A stretch of 64,000 bases of DNA from Massilia soli (GCF_016809835.1 NZ_JAFBIL020000003.1:496001-560000); one strand, 5' to 3'. Positions 42,120 through 50,900 are shown, counted from the stretch's first letter. The notes: a model not told the origin generated them from the sequence alone. Program-made: numbers and translations.

Positions 42120-44447
42120 ATGCGTTATCAAATTTATACTTTGCTTGTTCCAGCGCTGCTAAGCGCTTGTGCCACCACGGCGGTGGGCATCCCGGCGGGC
42201 AGCCGCGCCACCGTCGCGCTGCTGGAAACGACCGACCTTCATTCGAATGTGGTCGGCTACGACTATTACAAGCTGGCGCCCGACGCGTCGCTTGGCTTCG
42301 ACCGCACCGCCACGCTGATCGCCGAAGCGCGCAGTCAGTACGCCAACACGCTGCTGCTCGACAATGGCGACACCATCCAGGGAACCGCGCTATCGGACTA
42401 CGAGGCCCTGGTGGCGCCGCGCGCCTGCGGCCAGGTGATCTCGATCTACAAGGCGATGAACCACCTGAGGTTCGATGGCGGCGGCATCGGCAACCATGAA
42501 TTCAATTATGGCCTTGCGCACTTGTCGCAGGTGACCGGCAACCGCTTCGACGTCGATGGCGTCGACCCGGCAAAGCCGCGCTGCGCCGGCCCGGCGTTCC
42601 CGCAGGTGCTGGCTAACGTCTACAGCCTTAAGACGCGCCAGCCGCTGTTCGCGCCGTACCACATCATCGACAAGACGATCACGGCGCAGGATGCCGCGGG
42701 CAAACCGTTCACGGCAACGCTCAAGGTAGGCATCATCGGTTTTGCCCCGCCGACGATCATGTCCTGGGACAAGCGCTGGCTCGACGGGAAGGTCTACACG
42801 GAAGGCGTGCGCGAATCGGCGCAAAAGTACATTCCCGAGATGCGCGCCAAAGGGGCGGAGCTGATCGTCGCGATATCGCATGGCGGCCTGGATGCGTCGC
42901 CTTACTCGCCAACGATGGAAAACGCGAACTATTACCTGGCCCAGGTGCCTGGCGTGGACGCCATGCTGATCGGTCATTCCCACCAGGTCTTCCCAAATGC
43001 GAAAAGCACCGCCGCGCAATTCAACCTGCCTGGCGTGGACAAAGCGAAAGGCCTGGTGCACGGCGTGCCGACCGTGATGGCCAACCTGTGGGGCAAGCAC
43101 CTGGGCGTCATCGGCCTGCAGCTCGCGCATGACGGGCGGCGCTGGGTGGTCGACAAGCCGGCCACCACCGTGGAGGCGCGCGGCGCGCAGCACCCCGACA
43201 AGCGCTATGTCGCTGCCGATCCGGCGGTGGCGGCATTGGTCGCGGAAGAGCACGAGGCAACCATCCGCTATGTGAAGACGCCGGTCGGTGTGACGGGCTT
43301 TCGGATGTCGACCTACTTCGCCGACGTCGGCGACGTCTCCGCGATGGCGGTGGTGAACCTGGCGCAGGCTGACTATGTGACCAACTATGTCAAGACCTCG
43401 CTGCCCCAGTACGCAAACCTGCCGGTGCTGTCGATGTCCGCGCCGTTCAAAAGCGGCAACGCCGGCGTGACCGACTTCACCGATGTGGCGGCCGGTAGCC
43501 TCGCGCTGAACAACGCGGCTGACCTGTACTTGTATCCCAACGCGCTGTACGCAGTCAAAGTCAATGGACTGGAGCTGAAGGCCTGGCTGGAGCATTCGGC
43601 CGGCCGCTTCAATACGATCGATCCGGCCCGCAAGGAACCGCAGGAACTGGTCAACCCGGCATTCGCATCGTATAACTTCGACACCCTGACCTCGCCTGAC
43701 GTGCGCTACCAGATCGATGTGACGCGGCCGGTGGGCAACCGGATCCAGAACCTCAGCTACCGCGGCAAGCCGGTTGGCGCGGCAGACGAGTTCCTTGTCG
43801 CGACCAATAACTATCGTGCCAGTGGCGGTGGCGGCTTCCCTGGGCTTGATGGCAGCAAGACGGTGATCGCTTCGCCCGATAACAACCGTGAGGTACTGAT
43901 CGCCTACGTCAAGCAGACCAGGAGCCTTACCCGCGCGGACCATGGCGCCAATCGCAGCTGGTCGTTCGCTAAAGTGAAGACGGCAGGCCCGGTGGTGTTC
44001 CACTCGGCGCCAGGACTGACTGCGCTGGCGCACGAGGCCGGACTGCGACATGTCTCGCAGCTGCGCGCCGACGACGGCGCCGGCAAGGGCTTCGCGCTGT
44101 ATGCGATTGATCTGTCCCAGTCGGCCGCGGCTGCCGCCAATCGTCTGGGCAAATCCGGCGCGGCGGCCAGGTCCGGCAGCCCTGACGCTGCGAAGGCGAT
44201 CCAGGCATCAGCCCACGCTGGCGAGCCGAACGCGATGTTCCTGCTGTCGAACATGCTGTATGCAGCCGAGAACCTGGAGGAGGCGCGCAAGTGGCTGGAA
44301 GCCGCGGTGGCGCGCGACCATCCGGAGGCGATGCAGCAGAAGGCGATGGCGCTGAGGGACGGCTCGATGGGATTCGAGCGCGATGAACACCAGGCCGCTG
44401 TGTTGATAAAGGAAATGGCGCACGCGATGCGGCATCGCGCGCAGTAG
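42120..44447 (+). CDS. cpdB: Lipoprotein 2',3'-cyclic-nucleotide phosphodiesterase/3'-nucleotidase (CpdB-like) with Sel1-like tail
   Basis: From ATG 42120 the signal peptide ends in Leu-Ser-Ala-Cys (Cys17), so the 775-residue product is a lipoprotein. The metallophosphatase domain has TTDLHSN, DNGDTIQG, GNHEFNYG, AISHGGLD and GHSHQVFP, all in the right order. The 5'-nucleotidase C-domain follows, with the NNYRASGGGGFPG segment. The last ~90 residues (686-775) form Sel1/TPR-like helical repeats, which are not part of usual CpdB. It scavenges cyclic and 3' nucleotides at the envelope. A start at 42027 is possible but would add a non-signal tail. Confidence 0.88.
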   Translation: MRYQIYTLLVPALLSACATTAVGIPAGSRATVALLETTDLHSNVVGYDYYKLAPDASLGFDRTATLIAEARSQYANTLLLDNGDTIQGTALSDYEALVAPRACGQVISIYKAMNHLRFDGGGIGNHEFNYGLAHLSQVTGNRFDVDGVDPAKPRCAGPAFPQVLANVYSLKTRQPLFAPYHIIDKTITAQDAAGKPFTATLKVGIIGFAPPTIMSWDKRWLDGKVYTEGVRESAQKYIPEMRAKGAELIVAISHGGLDASPYSPTMENANYYLAQVPGVDAMLIGHSHQVFPNAKSTAAQFNLPGVDKAKGLVHGVPTVMANLWGKHLGVIGLQLAHDGRRWVVDKPATTVEARGAQHPDKRYVAADPAVAALVAEEHEATIRYVKTPVGVTGFRMSTYFADVGDVSAMAVVNLAQADYVTNYVKTSLPQYANLPVLSMSAPFKSGNAGVTDFTDVAAGSLALNNAADLYLYPNALYAVKVNGLELKAWLEHSAGRFNTIDPARKEPQELVNPAFASYNFDTLTSPDVRYQIDVTRPVGNRIQNLSYRGKPVGAADEFLVATNNYRASGGGGFPGLDGSKTVIASPDNNREVLIAYVKQTRSLTRADHGANRSWSFAKVKTAGPVVFHSAPGLTALAHEAGLRHVSQLRADDGAGKGFALYAIDLSQSAAAAANRLGKSGAAARSGSPDAAKAIQASAHAGEPNAMFLLSNMLYAAENLEEARKWLEAAVARDHPEAMQQKAMALRDGSMGFERDEHQAAVLIKEMAHAMRHRAQ

Positions 44448-44455
44448 CAGTTCGG

Positions 44456-44692
44456 TCAGGCGCGCTCGATCTGCATCAGGCGCTGGCCATGCACGCCCCA
44501 GGTGCGGTCAACGCCGTCGACCACGCCGCGCAAGGCCCAGCCGGTGCCGATTTTCTCCACTGTGATGGTGGTTTCCAGTTCGGCGGCCAGCTTCTCGGCC
44601 CACATGCTGGCCGAGCCCTGTCCCTTGAACAGTTCGTTTCCGTTGACGATGACGGTTGCGTCGAAAACCGACGCCGTAAAAATGGTCTTCAT
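44456..44692 (-). CDS. Small protein of unknown function
   Basis: A 78-residue soluble protein with a beta-rich first half (TVIVNG, FKGQGSASMWAEKLAAELE) and a WALRGVVDGVDRTWGVHG segment near the end. I do not recognise a family. Its ATG overlaps the methyltransferase stop (ATGA), so it is translationally coupled to it. The stop lies 8 bp from the convergent cpdB stop. Confidence 0.55.
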   Translation of the reverse strand: MKTIFTASVFDATVIVNGNELFKGQGSASMWAEKLAAELETTITVEKIGTGWALRGVVDGVDRTWGVHGQRLMQIERA

Positions 44693-45357
44693 ATTGGTTC
44701 GCTGATAAAAATGACGGAGACTGGCTTGCCTGTCGTCGGGTGAATGGATTCGCGCATCTCGAGAAGCCGGAAACCGCAGTCGCTCAAGGTTCGCACCCAG
44801 GTTTCGAGGGTGCGGAAGTACCACGGCGGGGCATCGGTGAAATCGGCGCTGAAGCCGGACCACGATCCTTCGCGCCAGCCATCCTGGTAGGCCGCCTCGC
44901 CGCACGCGACGTGCGGATGAAGCGTCTGCACAACCAGCGCGCCGCCAGGGTTGAGCAGCGATGGTACCGCACGCAGCAGGCTATTGACGGATTCCTTGCC
45001 GATCAACGAGAAGTTGCAGATCGCGACATCGACCGCCGCGTCCAGCGCTCCCGCGCCGATCTCTTCGTACGACATGACCCGGAAGTCGCCGCCGCCGGCT
45101 GCGTTGGCCTTGTCGATCAGGCCCGGTACCACATCGACGCCGATCATCGCGACGCCGTCGAGGGCGCGAACCAGCCAACCTTCGCCGCTGCCGATGTCGA
45201 TGCCGCTACGCGGCGAGCGGCTGCGCACCGCGTCAACGATCGCCTTGTCGGTGACCAGCTTGCGGCTTTCGATTTCGCCGCCGCGCACGGCGTTGGTCCA
45301 CGGGTCGGTATTCTTCGACCATGAATCGATGATCTTTTCGTCGCTCAATGGCTTCAA
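44689..45357 (-). CDS. Class I SAM-dependent methyltransferase
   Basis: The start is a TTG at 45357 that overlaps the DUF2288 stop (TTGA). No ATG exists in the frame before the SAM-binding region. The 222-residue product has motif I GIDIGSGEGW at 52-61, an acidic residue after strand 2 (GVDVVPG), motif for strand 4 VDVAICNFSLIG and motif VVQTLHPH. The substrate is unknown; it resembles MetW/UbiG-like small methyltransferases. It is coupled to the gene on either side. Confidence 0.72.
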   Translation of the reverse strand: MKPLSDEKIIDSWSKNTDPWTNAVRGGEIESRKLVTDKAIVDAVRSRSPRSGIDIGSGEGWLVRALDGVAMIGVDVVPGLIDKANAAGGGDFRVMSYEEIGAGALDAAVDVAICNFSLIGKESVNSLLRAVPSLLNPGGALVVQTLHPHVACGEAAYQDGWREGSWSGFSADFTDAPPWYFRTLETWVRTLSDCGFRLLEMRESIHPTTGKPVSVIFISEPI

Positions 45358-45674
45358 TGGAGTTTCGTTTTCTCGGGTTGCACCAGCACGAACGGGCTGA
45401 CGACCGAGGCCCACACTGTCGCGTCTGCGGCGGACCAGGTGGCCGCCTGCACATCGGTCACCTTGGCCACTTTGCCTTCGGCCATCCAGCGGCTGATGCT
45501 GTCCTTGTCGTCATGCGAGACGCGCAGCGCGACGTCGATCAGGTCCAGTTCCGGGCTGACGAACACCACGTTTCCTTGCGCGAAGTGCTTCTCCAGTTCG
45601 GACCACGGCAGGCGCGCGGTCTCGCGGTTGATCTTGATGCGCAGGTCGGTATCGTTTTCGGGCTTGGTTTTCAT
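45354..45674 (-). CDS. DUF2288 family protein
   Basis: A 106-residue protein. The signature pattern is RETARLPWSELEKHFAQG, then VVFVSPELDLIDVALRVSHDDK, then VQAATWSAADATVWASVVSPFVLVQ, all features of DUF2288. Function is unknown. It begins 19 bp after the RES gene stop and overlaps the methyltransferase, so it links the toxin-antitoxin pair to the downstream genes. Confidence 0.82.
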   Translation of the reverse strand: MKTKPENDTDLRIKINRETARLPWSELEKHFAQGNVVFVSPELDLIDVALRVSHDDKDSISRWMAEGKVAKVTDVQAATWSAADATVWASVVSPFVLVQPEKTKLH

Positions 45675-45693
45675 GCTTGAGTCGGTATTAAGG

Positions 45694-46377
45694 TCAGAGA
45701 GGTTCGATCACCGGATCCGGCGAACCCGCCCATGTTAACCGATACGCCTGGCCCTTGCGCACATTGCCCACCAGCGCAGGGCGGAAGCAGGCGAGGTTGA
45801 TGCCGCCGTTTCGCCGCACACTCGGGTAGATGATGCCCATCGAACCGGCGTCGAGCAGCGCGGCCGCAAGCTGCTGCGACGCGATGTAGCTCGACGGGTC
45901 GAGCGCCTTGTCGAAGGTTTTCTGGCCGCGCAGGTCGTGGAAGGTGCTGGTGAAATCGGCCAGCATGACCTGGTAGGTGACGCTGTCGTCGAAGCGGTCG
46001 ATCTCCTGGTACTCCACGGTTTTATGGAAGGTGATCTCGGCCAGCGCGGTGGCGGCGTCGAACGCGCAGTACCACGCGCCGCGCTCGCCGTCGTTGAAGC
46101 GGCTGCCTTCGGGGCGCGGATAAGTATAGGCCGCGTTAATGATCCGGAAGTTCGGCACGCCGAACACCAGCTCGTCGACGCCGATGCCAGGCAGGCCGCC
46201 GTACTCGCCGCGCAGGCGCTCATTGGTCGCGTTGTCGAGTTCGAACAGGTCGCGCAGCACGTCGGTGCTGTCGGCGAGGGGGCTCAGCACCGAATCCTCG
46301 ACGTCGGCAAAGCGCGACGGGATCAGTCGGCAGGTGTCGAACTGGCGCAGCTGCACCAGCTTTGGTTCGCGCGACAA
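45694..46377 (-). CDS. RES-domain toxin of a RES/Xre module
   Basis: The 227-residue product starts with TTG 46377, supported by GGAGG at 46387-46391 with 9-nt spacing. The RES signature is readable: CRLIPSRF at the N-terminus, then GSRFNDGERGAWYCA with Arg93 and Tyr103, ALAE with Glu114, and YPSVRRNGGINLACF with the Ser and Asn expected. RES toxins degrade NAD+ and halt growth. The antitoxin gene lies directly upstream, 2 bp away. It is longer at its N-terminal middle part (30-80) than minimal RES proteins. Confidence 0.87.
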   Translation of the reverse strand: MSREPKLVQLRQFDTCRLIPSRFADVEDSVLSPLADSTDVLRDLFELDNATNERLRGEYGGLPGIGVDELVFGVPNFRIINAAYTYPRPEGSRFNDGERGAWYCAFDAATALAEITFHKTVEYQEIDRFDDSVTYQVMLADFTSTFHDLRGQKTFDKALDPSSYIASQQLAAALLDAGSMGIIYPSVRRNGGINLACFRPALVGNVRKGQAYRLTWAGSPDPVIEPL

Positions 46378-46379
46378 GA

Positions 46380-46820
46380 TCAGAGGCCTCCGCGGCGGGC
46401 GTCGAGCAGCTTGCGCACCATTTGCATGGCCAGCAGGCCGCCCGCCAGCATTTGCGACAGCGGCGTGCGGCCGCCGAACACCGGGTTCTTGTTCGGCAGC
46501 GTGACCCATTCATCGGCCAGCTGGTCGCCGTACAGGATGTGCAGGGCCTTGTAGATGCCCAGCAGGTAGGAGATGCGGGTGATGCGGTCGACCTCGAGCA
46601 CCCGGTCAGGGTTCTTTTTCCATTCGTAGAAGGTGGACGAGGACAGGCCGCCAAGCAGTTCGCGCGCGTCTTCATCGCGCAGCTTCCAGGCCGCCACCAG
46701 CTGGAAGAACCCCTTGAGGGCGGACTTGGACAGGCGCTCACGCTCAGGCCGGGCGTTCAGGTCAACCAGTACGGCCGGCTCAAAGCGGCTTTTTGGGTAG
46801 GCGTAGGCTAGATTGTTCAT
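46380..46820 (-). CDS. Xre/MbcA/ParS-type antitoxin
   Basis: A 146-residue antitoxin. A helix-turn-helix region lies at about 35-75. The toxin-binding C-terminal part carries ADEWVTLPNKNPVFGGRTPL (about 102-121), the classic MbcA/ParS/Xre pattern. It neutralises the RES enzyme encoded next and probably represses the operon. GGAG precedes ATG 46820. A promoter with two direct repeats lies just upstream. Confidence 0.87.
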   Translation of the reverse strand: MNNLAYAYPKSRFEPAVLVDLNARPERERLSKSALKGFFQLVAAWKLRDEDARELLGGLSSSTFYEWKKNPDRVLEVDRITRISYLLGIYKALHILYGDQLADEWVTLPNKNPVFGGRTPLSQMLAGGLLAMQMVRKLLDARRGGL

Positions 46821-46842
46821 AATTAGCTCCGGTAATGGATTA

Positions 46843-46871
46843 GTTATACTCCGATTCCGATAGCGATGCAA
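46843..46871 (-). promoter_or_regulatory. Promoter of the RES/Xre operon with tandem repeats
   Basis: On the minus strand TTGCAT (46866-46871) and TATAAC (46843-46848) are exactly 17 bp apart. The spacer contains two tandem copies of ATCGGA (plus strand TCCGAT at 46850-46855 and 46856-46861), suited to antitoxin autoregulation. Confidence 0.65.
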
Positions 46872-46950
46872 GCGGTGCGCAATGCGCCATGTTTGGCTTC
46901 TGGCAATATCATGGCAGAATGAGCAACCGCGAGTTCACAATAAGGAAGAG

Positions 46951-47283
46951 ATGAATAACCAACCGAGCAACCGTAGCGCCGCCTTTGCTGGAATCTGGAC
47001 CGGGTTGGGCGTGCTGCCGTATGCCATCTGGTCCGGCAGCGGCGCGTTTTCATCGGGGCTTGCGGAAAACGCGCTCTGGCTCGGTGTCGCGGCGATTTTC
47101 ATCTTTTTGCCGGCGGTGTATTTTGTGGTTGGACCCGACGGCGTGGCCTTCAGCCGCAACTGGGTCAACAACCCGGTCGAGCGCGAGAAGTACCTGGCGC
47201 TCCTGACCCGCATGGCGGCCTGGATCGCGACCGCCGCCCTGGTCGGCGGCGTGCTGCTGATGGTGCAAAAGAGCCTGGGCTAG
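46951..47283 (+). CDS. Small membrane protein, unknown function
   Basis: A 110-residue protein with hydrophobic stretches at about 10-28, 40-61 and 86-105. AAGGAAGAG directly precedes ATG 46951. It sits on the plus strand between the RES/Xre operon and recJ and converges with recJ. No family is recognised. Confidence 0.6.
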   Translation: MNNQPSNRSAAFAGIWTGLGVLPYAIWSGSGAFSSGLAENALWLGVAAIFIFLPAVYFVVGPDGVAFSRNWVNNPVEREKYLALLTRMAAWIATAALVGGVLLMVQKSLG

Positions 47284-47289
47284 GCAGCC

Positions 47290-48984
47290 TTACGCCGGTT
47301 CGGCGTGTTCGACCATCAGCTGGACCTTGGTGACGCCGTTATACTCGTTGGCGTCGAGCCGGAACGCCACCCGTGCGCGGTCGCCGACCGATGCCGTGTG
47401 GCCGAACCAGATCGCGTCGTAGCGCTGGCCGTTACGCTCCAGTAGCAGCTTGAGGTGGCGCTCCTTGAGGATGCGCTGGCTGACCACGCGGAACTCGTCG
47501 CAGAACAGCGGCGGCGCGAAGCCCTGGCCCCATACCTGGCCATCGATCACCTCGATGAACTGGGTCGTGTAATAGGCGTCCTCCAGCGGGCCGTCGGTCT
47601 CGATGACGCGCTCGAGCTGCTGCTGCGTGAGCAGCGCGCGGCCGACTTCTTCGAAGGCTTGCTGGAAGGCCGCGAGCGATTCGGCACGGATCGTCAAGCC
47701 GGCCGCCATCGCATGGCCGCCGAATTTGTCGATCAGGGACGGCGCGCGCTTCGATACCAGGTCAAGCGCGTCGCGCAGGTGGAAGCCGGGAATCGATCGG
47801 CCGGAACCTTTCAGCCAGCCGTCGCTGCCCGGCGCGAAGGTGATGGTCGGCCGGAAGAACTTCTCCTTCAGGCGCGAGGCGACGATGCCGATCACGCCCT
47901 GGTGCCAGCTCTCGTCGAATACGCAGATCGTGCTGCTGCTGGCCGGCTCGAAAGAGTCGAGATGGAGCAGGGCGGTGTCCTGCATGTCCGCTTCGATCTC
48001 GCGCCGCTTCAGGTTGATGTCGTTGAGCTGCTGGGCGATCGCCCAAGCGCGGCCCTCGTCGTCGGTCGTCAGGCATTCGATCCCCAGCGACATGTCGTCC
48101 AGGCGGCCGGCGGCGTTCAGGCGCGGGCCGACCGCGAAGCCAAGGTCGAACGGCGACGCGCTGCGCGCTTCACGGCCCGCCACGCGGAACAACGCGGCGA
48201 CGCCGGCGTGCATGCGGCCGGCGCGCATGCGCTTGATGCCCTGGGCGACCAGGATGCGGTTGTTGGCGTCGAGCTTGACCACGTCGGCTACGGTGCCCAG
48301 CGCGACCAGGTCGAGCAGGTTGTCGAGCTTCGGCTGCGTCTGCGCGTCGAAGATGCCGCGCCGGCGCAGCTCCGCCCGTAGCGCCAGCAGCACGTAGAAC
48401 ACGACGCCGACGCCGGCCAGGTTTTTGCTCGGGAAGCCGCATTCCGGCTGGTTCGGGTTGACGATGACGCGTGCCTCCGGCAGGGTGTCGCCGGGCAGGT
48501 GGTGATCGGTCACGACGACATCGATGCCCAGGCGCTTTGCGGCCAGCACGCCGTCGATGCTGGCAATGCCGTTGTCGACGGTGATGATGATGTCAGGCGT
48601 CTTTTCGCGCGCGGTCAGCGCGACGATCTCCGGCGTCAGGCCGTAGCCGTACTCGAAGCGGTTCGGCACGATGTAATCGACATGCGCGCCCATCGCCCGC
48701 AATCCGCGCAAGGCGGTGGCGCAGGCGGTGGCGCCGTCGCAGTCGTAATCGGCGACGATGACCATGCGCTTTTGCGCGGCGATCGCGTCGGCGAGGAACA
48801 CCGCGGCCGCGTCGATGTGCAGCAGGCCGGAAGGCGGCACCAGCGCGGCCAGCTCGCTCGAGAGCTCGCGCGCGTCGGTCAGCCCGCGCGAGGCGAACAG
48901 GCGGGCGAGCACCGGGTGCACGCCGCCCTGGCGCAGCATCTCGGAGGTTCGGAACGAGCAGGGACGTGTAGCGATTCGGGTCAT
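47290..48984 (-). CDS. recJ: Single-stranded-DNA-specific exonuclease RecJ
   Basis: A 564-residue 5'-3' exonuclease of the DHH family. Motif I ADYDCDG gives Asp79, Asp81 and Asp83; IITVDNG gives Asp137; and VVTDHHLPG gives Asp160, His161 and His162. The C-terminal OB-fold region is present. RecJ acts in recombination and repair. The start overlaps the rpfE stop by ATGA. Confidence 0.95.
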   Translation of the reverse strand: MTRIATRPCSFRTSEMLRQGGVHPVLARLFASRGLTDARELSSELAALVPPSGLLHIDAAAVFLADAIAAQKRMVIVADYDCDGATACATALRGLRAMGAHVDYIVPNRFEYGYGLTPEIVALTAREKTPDIIITVDNGIASIDGVLAAKRLGIDVVVTDHHLPGDTLPEARVIVNPNQPECGFPSKNLAGVGVVFYVLLALRAELRRRGIFDAQTQPKLDNLLDLVALGTVADVVKLDANNRILVAQGIKRMRAGRMHAGVAALFRVAGREARSASPFDLGFAVGPRLNAAGRLDDMSLGIECLTTDDEGRAWAIAQQLNDINLKRREIEADMQDTALLHLDSFEPASSSTICVFDESWHQGVIGIVASRLKEKFFRPTITFAPGSDGWLKGSGRSIPGFHLRDALDLVSKRAPSLIDKFGGHAMAAGLTIRAESLAAFQQAFEEVGRALLTQQQLERVIETDGPLEDAYYTTQFIEVIDGQVWGQGFAPPLFCDEFRVVSQRILKERHLKLLLERNGQRYDAIWFGHTASVGDRARVAFRLDANEYNGVTKVQLMVEHAEPA

Positions 48985-50009
48985 GGCAGCAATCGGTCAA
49001 GCGTGGGGCGGCGCCAGAACATGTTCTGCGCCAGTTTGGAGGTGGTGAGTTCGAGATGACGGTCGCGGTGGCTCAGCACCATGCGCAGTTTCTTGATGCG
49101 GCCGTCGCGCACAGCCGCCAGCGCCGGCGCGAACACGGTCTTGTCGAGGTGCTTCATCTGCGCCAGCCAGGCGGCCCATTCGGTGCCGATGGCAGCCTGG
49201 GTCAGCGTATCGCAGACGAAAATGGCGTCGCCGTCGGTGTCGTCGACAAGCTCCTTCAAGGTCGGTCCGCGCATGTGCGCCATGGACGACAGCCAGCCCG
49301 GTGCGTCGCGCGTGGCAAGCAGCGGAGCGGCTTCCGGAATGGTTTCAAGCGCGCTGGCGCAGCCCCATGGCCAGAAACCGTTGATGGCGCGCTGTCCGCG
49401 CCCTTCGCGCTCGCTGTTTGCCCGGTTCTGGAACCACAGCATCTGGACTTCGTTCTGCAGCTTGCGGTACTCGACCGACTTGTCGCCCTTTGGCAGCCAG
49501 TCTGACAGATTCATGCCGGCCGCGGCGTCGGGTGTGGCGGTGTCCAGCGTGGTCCAGCCGTCAGCGCGCATGAACCAGGTGTGCGCATCGCCGTACAGCA
49601 GCGTCTTGCCGGTCTCGTCGAAGTAGGGCTTGGCGGCCTCGAACAGCATGCGCGAATGGCTGTCGTCCAGGTTCAGGCTGCGCAGGTCGGCCATCAGCAT
49701 GTGGCTGCGCGCGATTTCGATGTGGATCGGATGGATGATGAACCAGTTGCCGTCGCCGGGGTCGAGCCCGAATCCGAGCATCGATTGCACCGCCAGCGCC
49801 GGGCGGTCGCTCGCGTCAAGGCTGATCGCGCGCGCCAGCCACAGCTCGTGCGGCAGCATCCGCTGCGGACCGTCGAAGGGAACCTGCCTGAAGGACGATG
49901 TGCGGCTTATCAGGCTGGCAAGAGCCGGCGCCTCCAGTGCGCGCACCAGGTCGGGAGCCAGTTCAGGAGGGGGGAGGGCAAACGGCAGGACAAGCGAAAT
50001 CTGGGTCAT
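48981..50009 (-). CDS. RpfE-like (COG4255-type) protein
   Basis: A 342-residue soluble protein. It includes MLPHELWLARA near 51, WFIIHPIHIEIARSHMLM near 88, and a conserved INGFWPWGCASAL segment near 209. It matches the RpfE-type proteins that precede recJ in Xanthomonas (order rpfE-recJ-prfB-lysS). Similar proteins are sometimes labelled phosphoglycerate mutase-like, without metal motifs that I can see here. Function is unproven. It overlaps recJ by 4 bp. Confidence 0.62.
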   Translation of the reverse strand: MTQISLVLPFALPPPELAPDLVRALEAPALASLISRTSSFRQVPFDGPQRMLPHELWLARAISLDASDRPALAVQSMLGFGLDPGDGNWFIIHPIHIEIARSHMLMADLRSLNLDDSHSRMLFEAAKPYFDETGKTLLYGDAHTWFMRADGWTTLDTATPDAAAGMNLSDWLPKGDKSVEYRKLQNEVQMLWFQNRANSEREGRGQRAINGFWPWGCASALETIPEAAPLLATRDAPGWLSSMAHMRGPTLKELVDDTDGDAIFVCDTLTQAAIGTEWAAWLAQMKHLDKTVFAPALAAVRDGRIKKLRMVLSHRDRHLELTTSKLAQNMFWRRPTLDRLLP

Positions 50010-50111
50010 GCCGCATTGTATTTCATCTGGTGTCTCAAGGAGAAATTGCGAGCGGATGGGCGCGCCGATGCGGCCGCAGGCAGCGGCGGCCGCCCAGGCC
50101 GATCCGATGCG

Positions 50112-50876
50112 TCAGATTTGCTCGTCGCCGCCGCCAAGCTCCACGTCGCCATACGTCAGGCCAATGGCTTCCTCGTACCAGGTCTGTACCAGCGCCAGGT
50201 GTTCTCGTTCATTGTTGAGCGCGATGGTGAAGTTGCTCACCATGTCGGTCAGGCCGTGTTCGTCCGCCAGCGCGATCAGGGTCTCCCAGCCCGCCTTGTC
50301 GCTGAGCTCGGCCGTGACGATTGCGTGCAGCGACTGCGCGATGCTGGTGCGCGGGTCGTTGAGCACCTGCACCAGTCCCAGCGACTCCACGCCGCACAGG
50401 TCGGCGCTTGGCGTTTGCGACGTCGGGTCGCCACCCAGCGATTCGATGGCGTCGGACACCATCAGGAAGTGGCGCGCCTCGTCTTCGCGGATGTCGTCCA
50501 GGTCGTCGATGGTCATGCTGATTTCGGTATCGTCGAGCATGACCTCGCACTTGGTGATCAAGGCGTCGTACAGCCTGGCGCCGGTTCGCTCGAACGCCAG
50601 GCGCTCGCCCAGCTTGTCCATCAGGATCTGCGGGCTTTCGCCCTTCAGCATGTCCAGCCCCATGCTGAGCATGCCCGTGACAGTACCCGGCAGCGGAACC
50701 GAGCCCAGCGAATCGGCGTCGATAATATAGGGACTGCGCAGCTCGGCCATTGGCGAATCGTCGCCTTCGTTTCCTTGCATCAGGTCGGGGTCGACGTCGG
50801 TCATCGCCTTGCTGTCGATGGGCGACATCTGGATGCCGGTGCGGTTTATTCCGACAGGTTCAGTTTGCGTACTCAT
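50112..50876 (-). CDS. Ferritin-like protein B (diiron-type), unknown role
   Basis: A 254-residue protein. After an 80-residue polar tail it forms a four-helix bundle. The ligand set of a ferritin-like diiron site is complete: Glu96, Glu133-x-x-His136 (EARH), Glu190 and Glu223-x-x-His226 (EREH). No signal peptide is visible. It starts 24 bp after the larger ferritin-like gene and is its likely partner. It is distantly reminiscent of ferritin-like stress proteins; no substrate is known. The gap 50010-50111 shows only a GC-rich hairpin-forming run. Confidence 0.7.
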   Translation of the reverse strand: MSTQTEPVGINRTGIQMSPIDSKAMTDVDPDLMQGNEGDDSPMAELRSPYIIDADSLGSVPLPGTVTGMLSMGLDMLKGESPQILMDKLGERLAFERTGARLYDALITKCEVMLDDTEISMTIDDLDDIREDEARHFLMVSDAIESLGGDPTSQTPSADLCGVESLGLVQVLNDPRTSIAQSLHAIVTAELSDKAGWETLIALADEHGLTDMVSNFTIALNNEREHLALVQTWYEEAIGLTYGDVELGGGDEQI

Positions 50877-50900
50877 TGTTCCTCCCTGGGCCGAGCCGTT

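Noticed and set aside
42390-44051. 553-codon minus-strand frame opposite cpdB
   Set aside because: Antisense shadow; the cpdB metallophosphatase motifs are intact on the plus strand.
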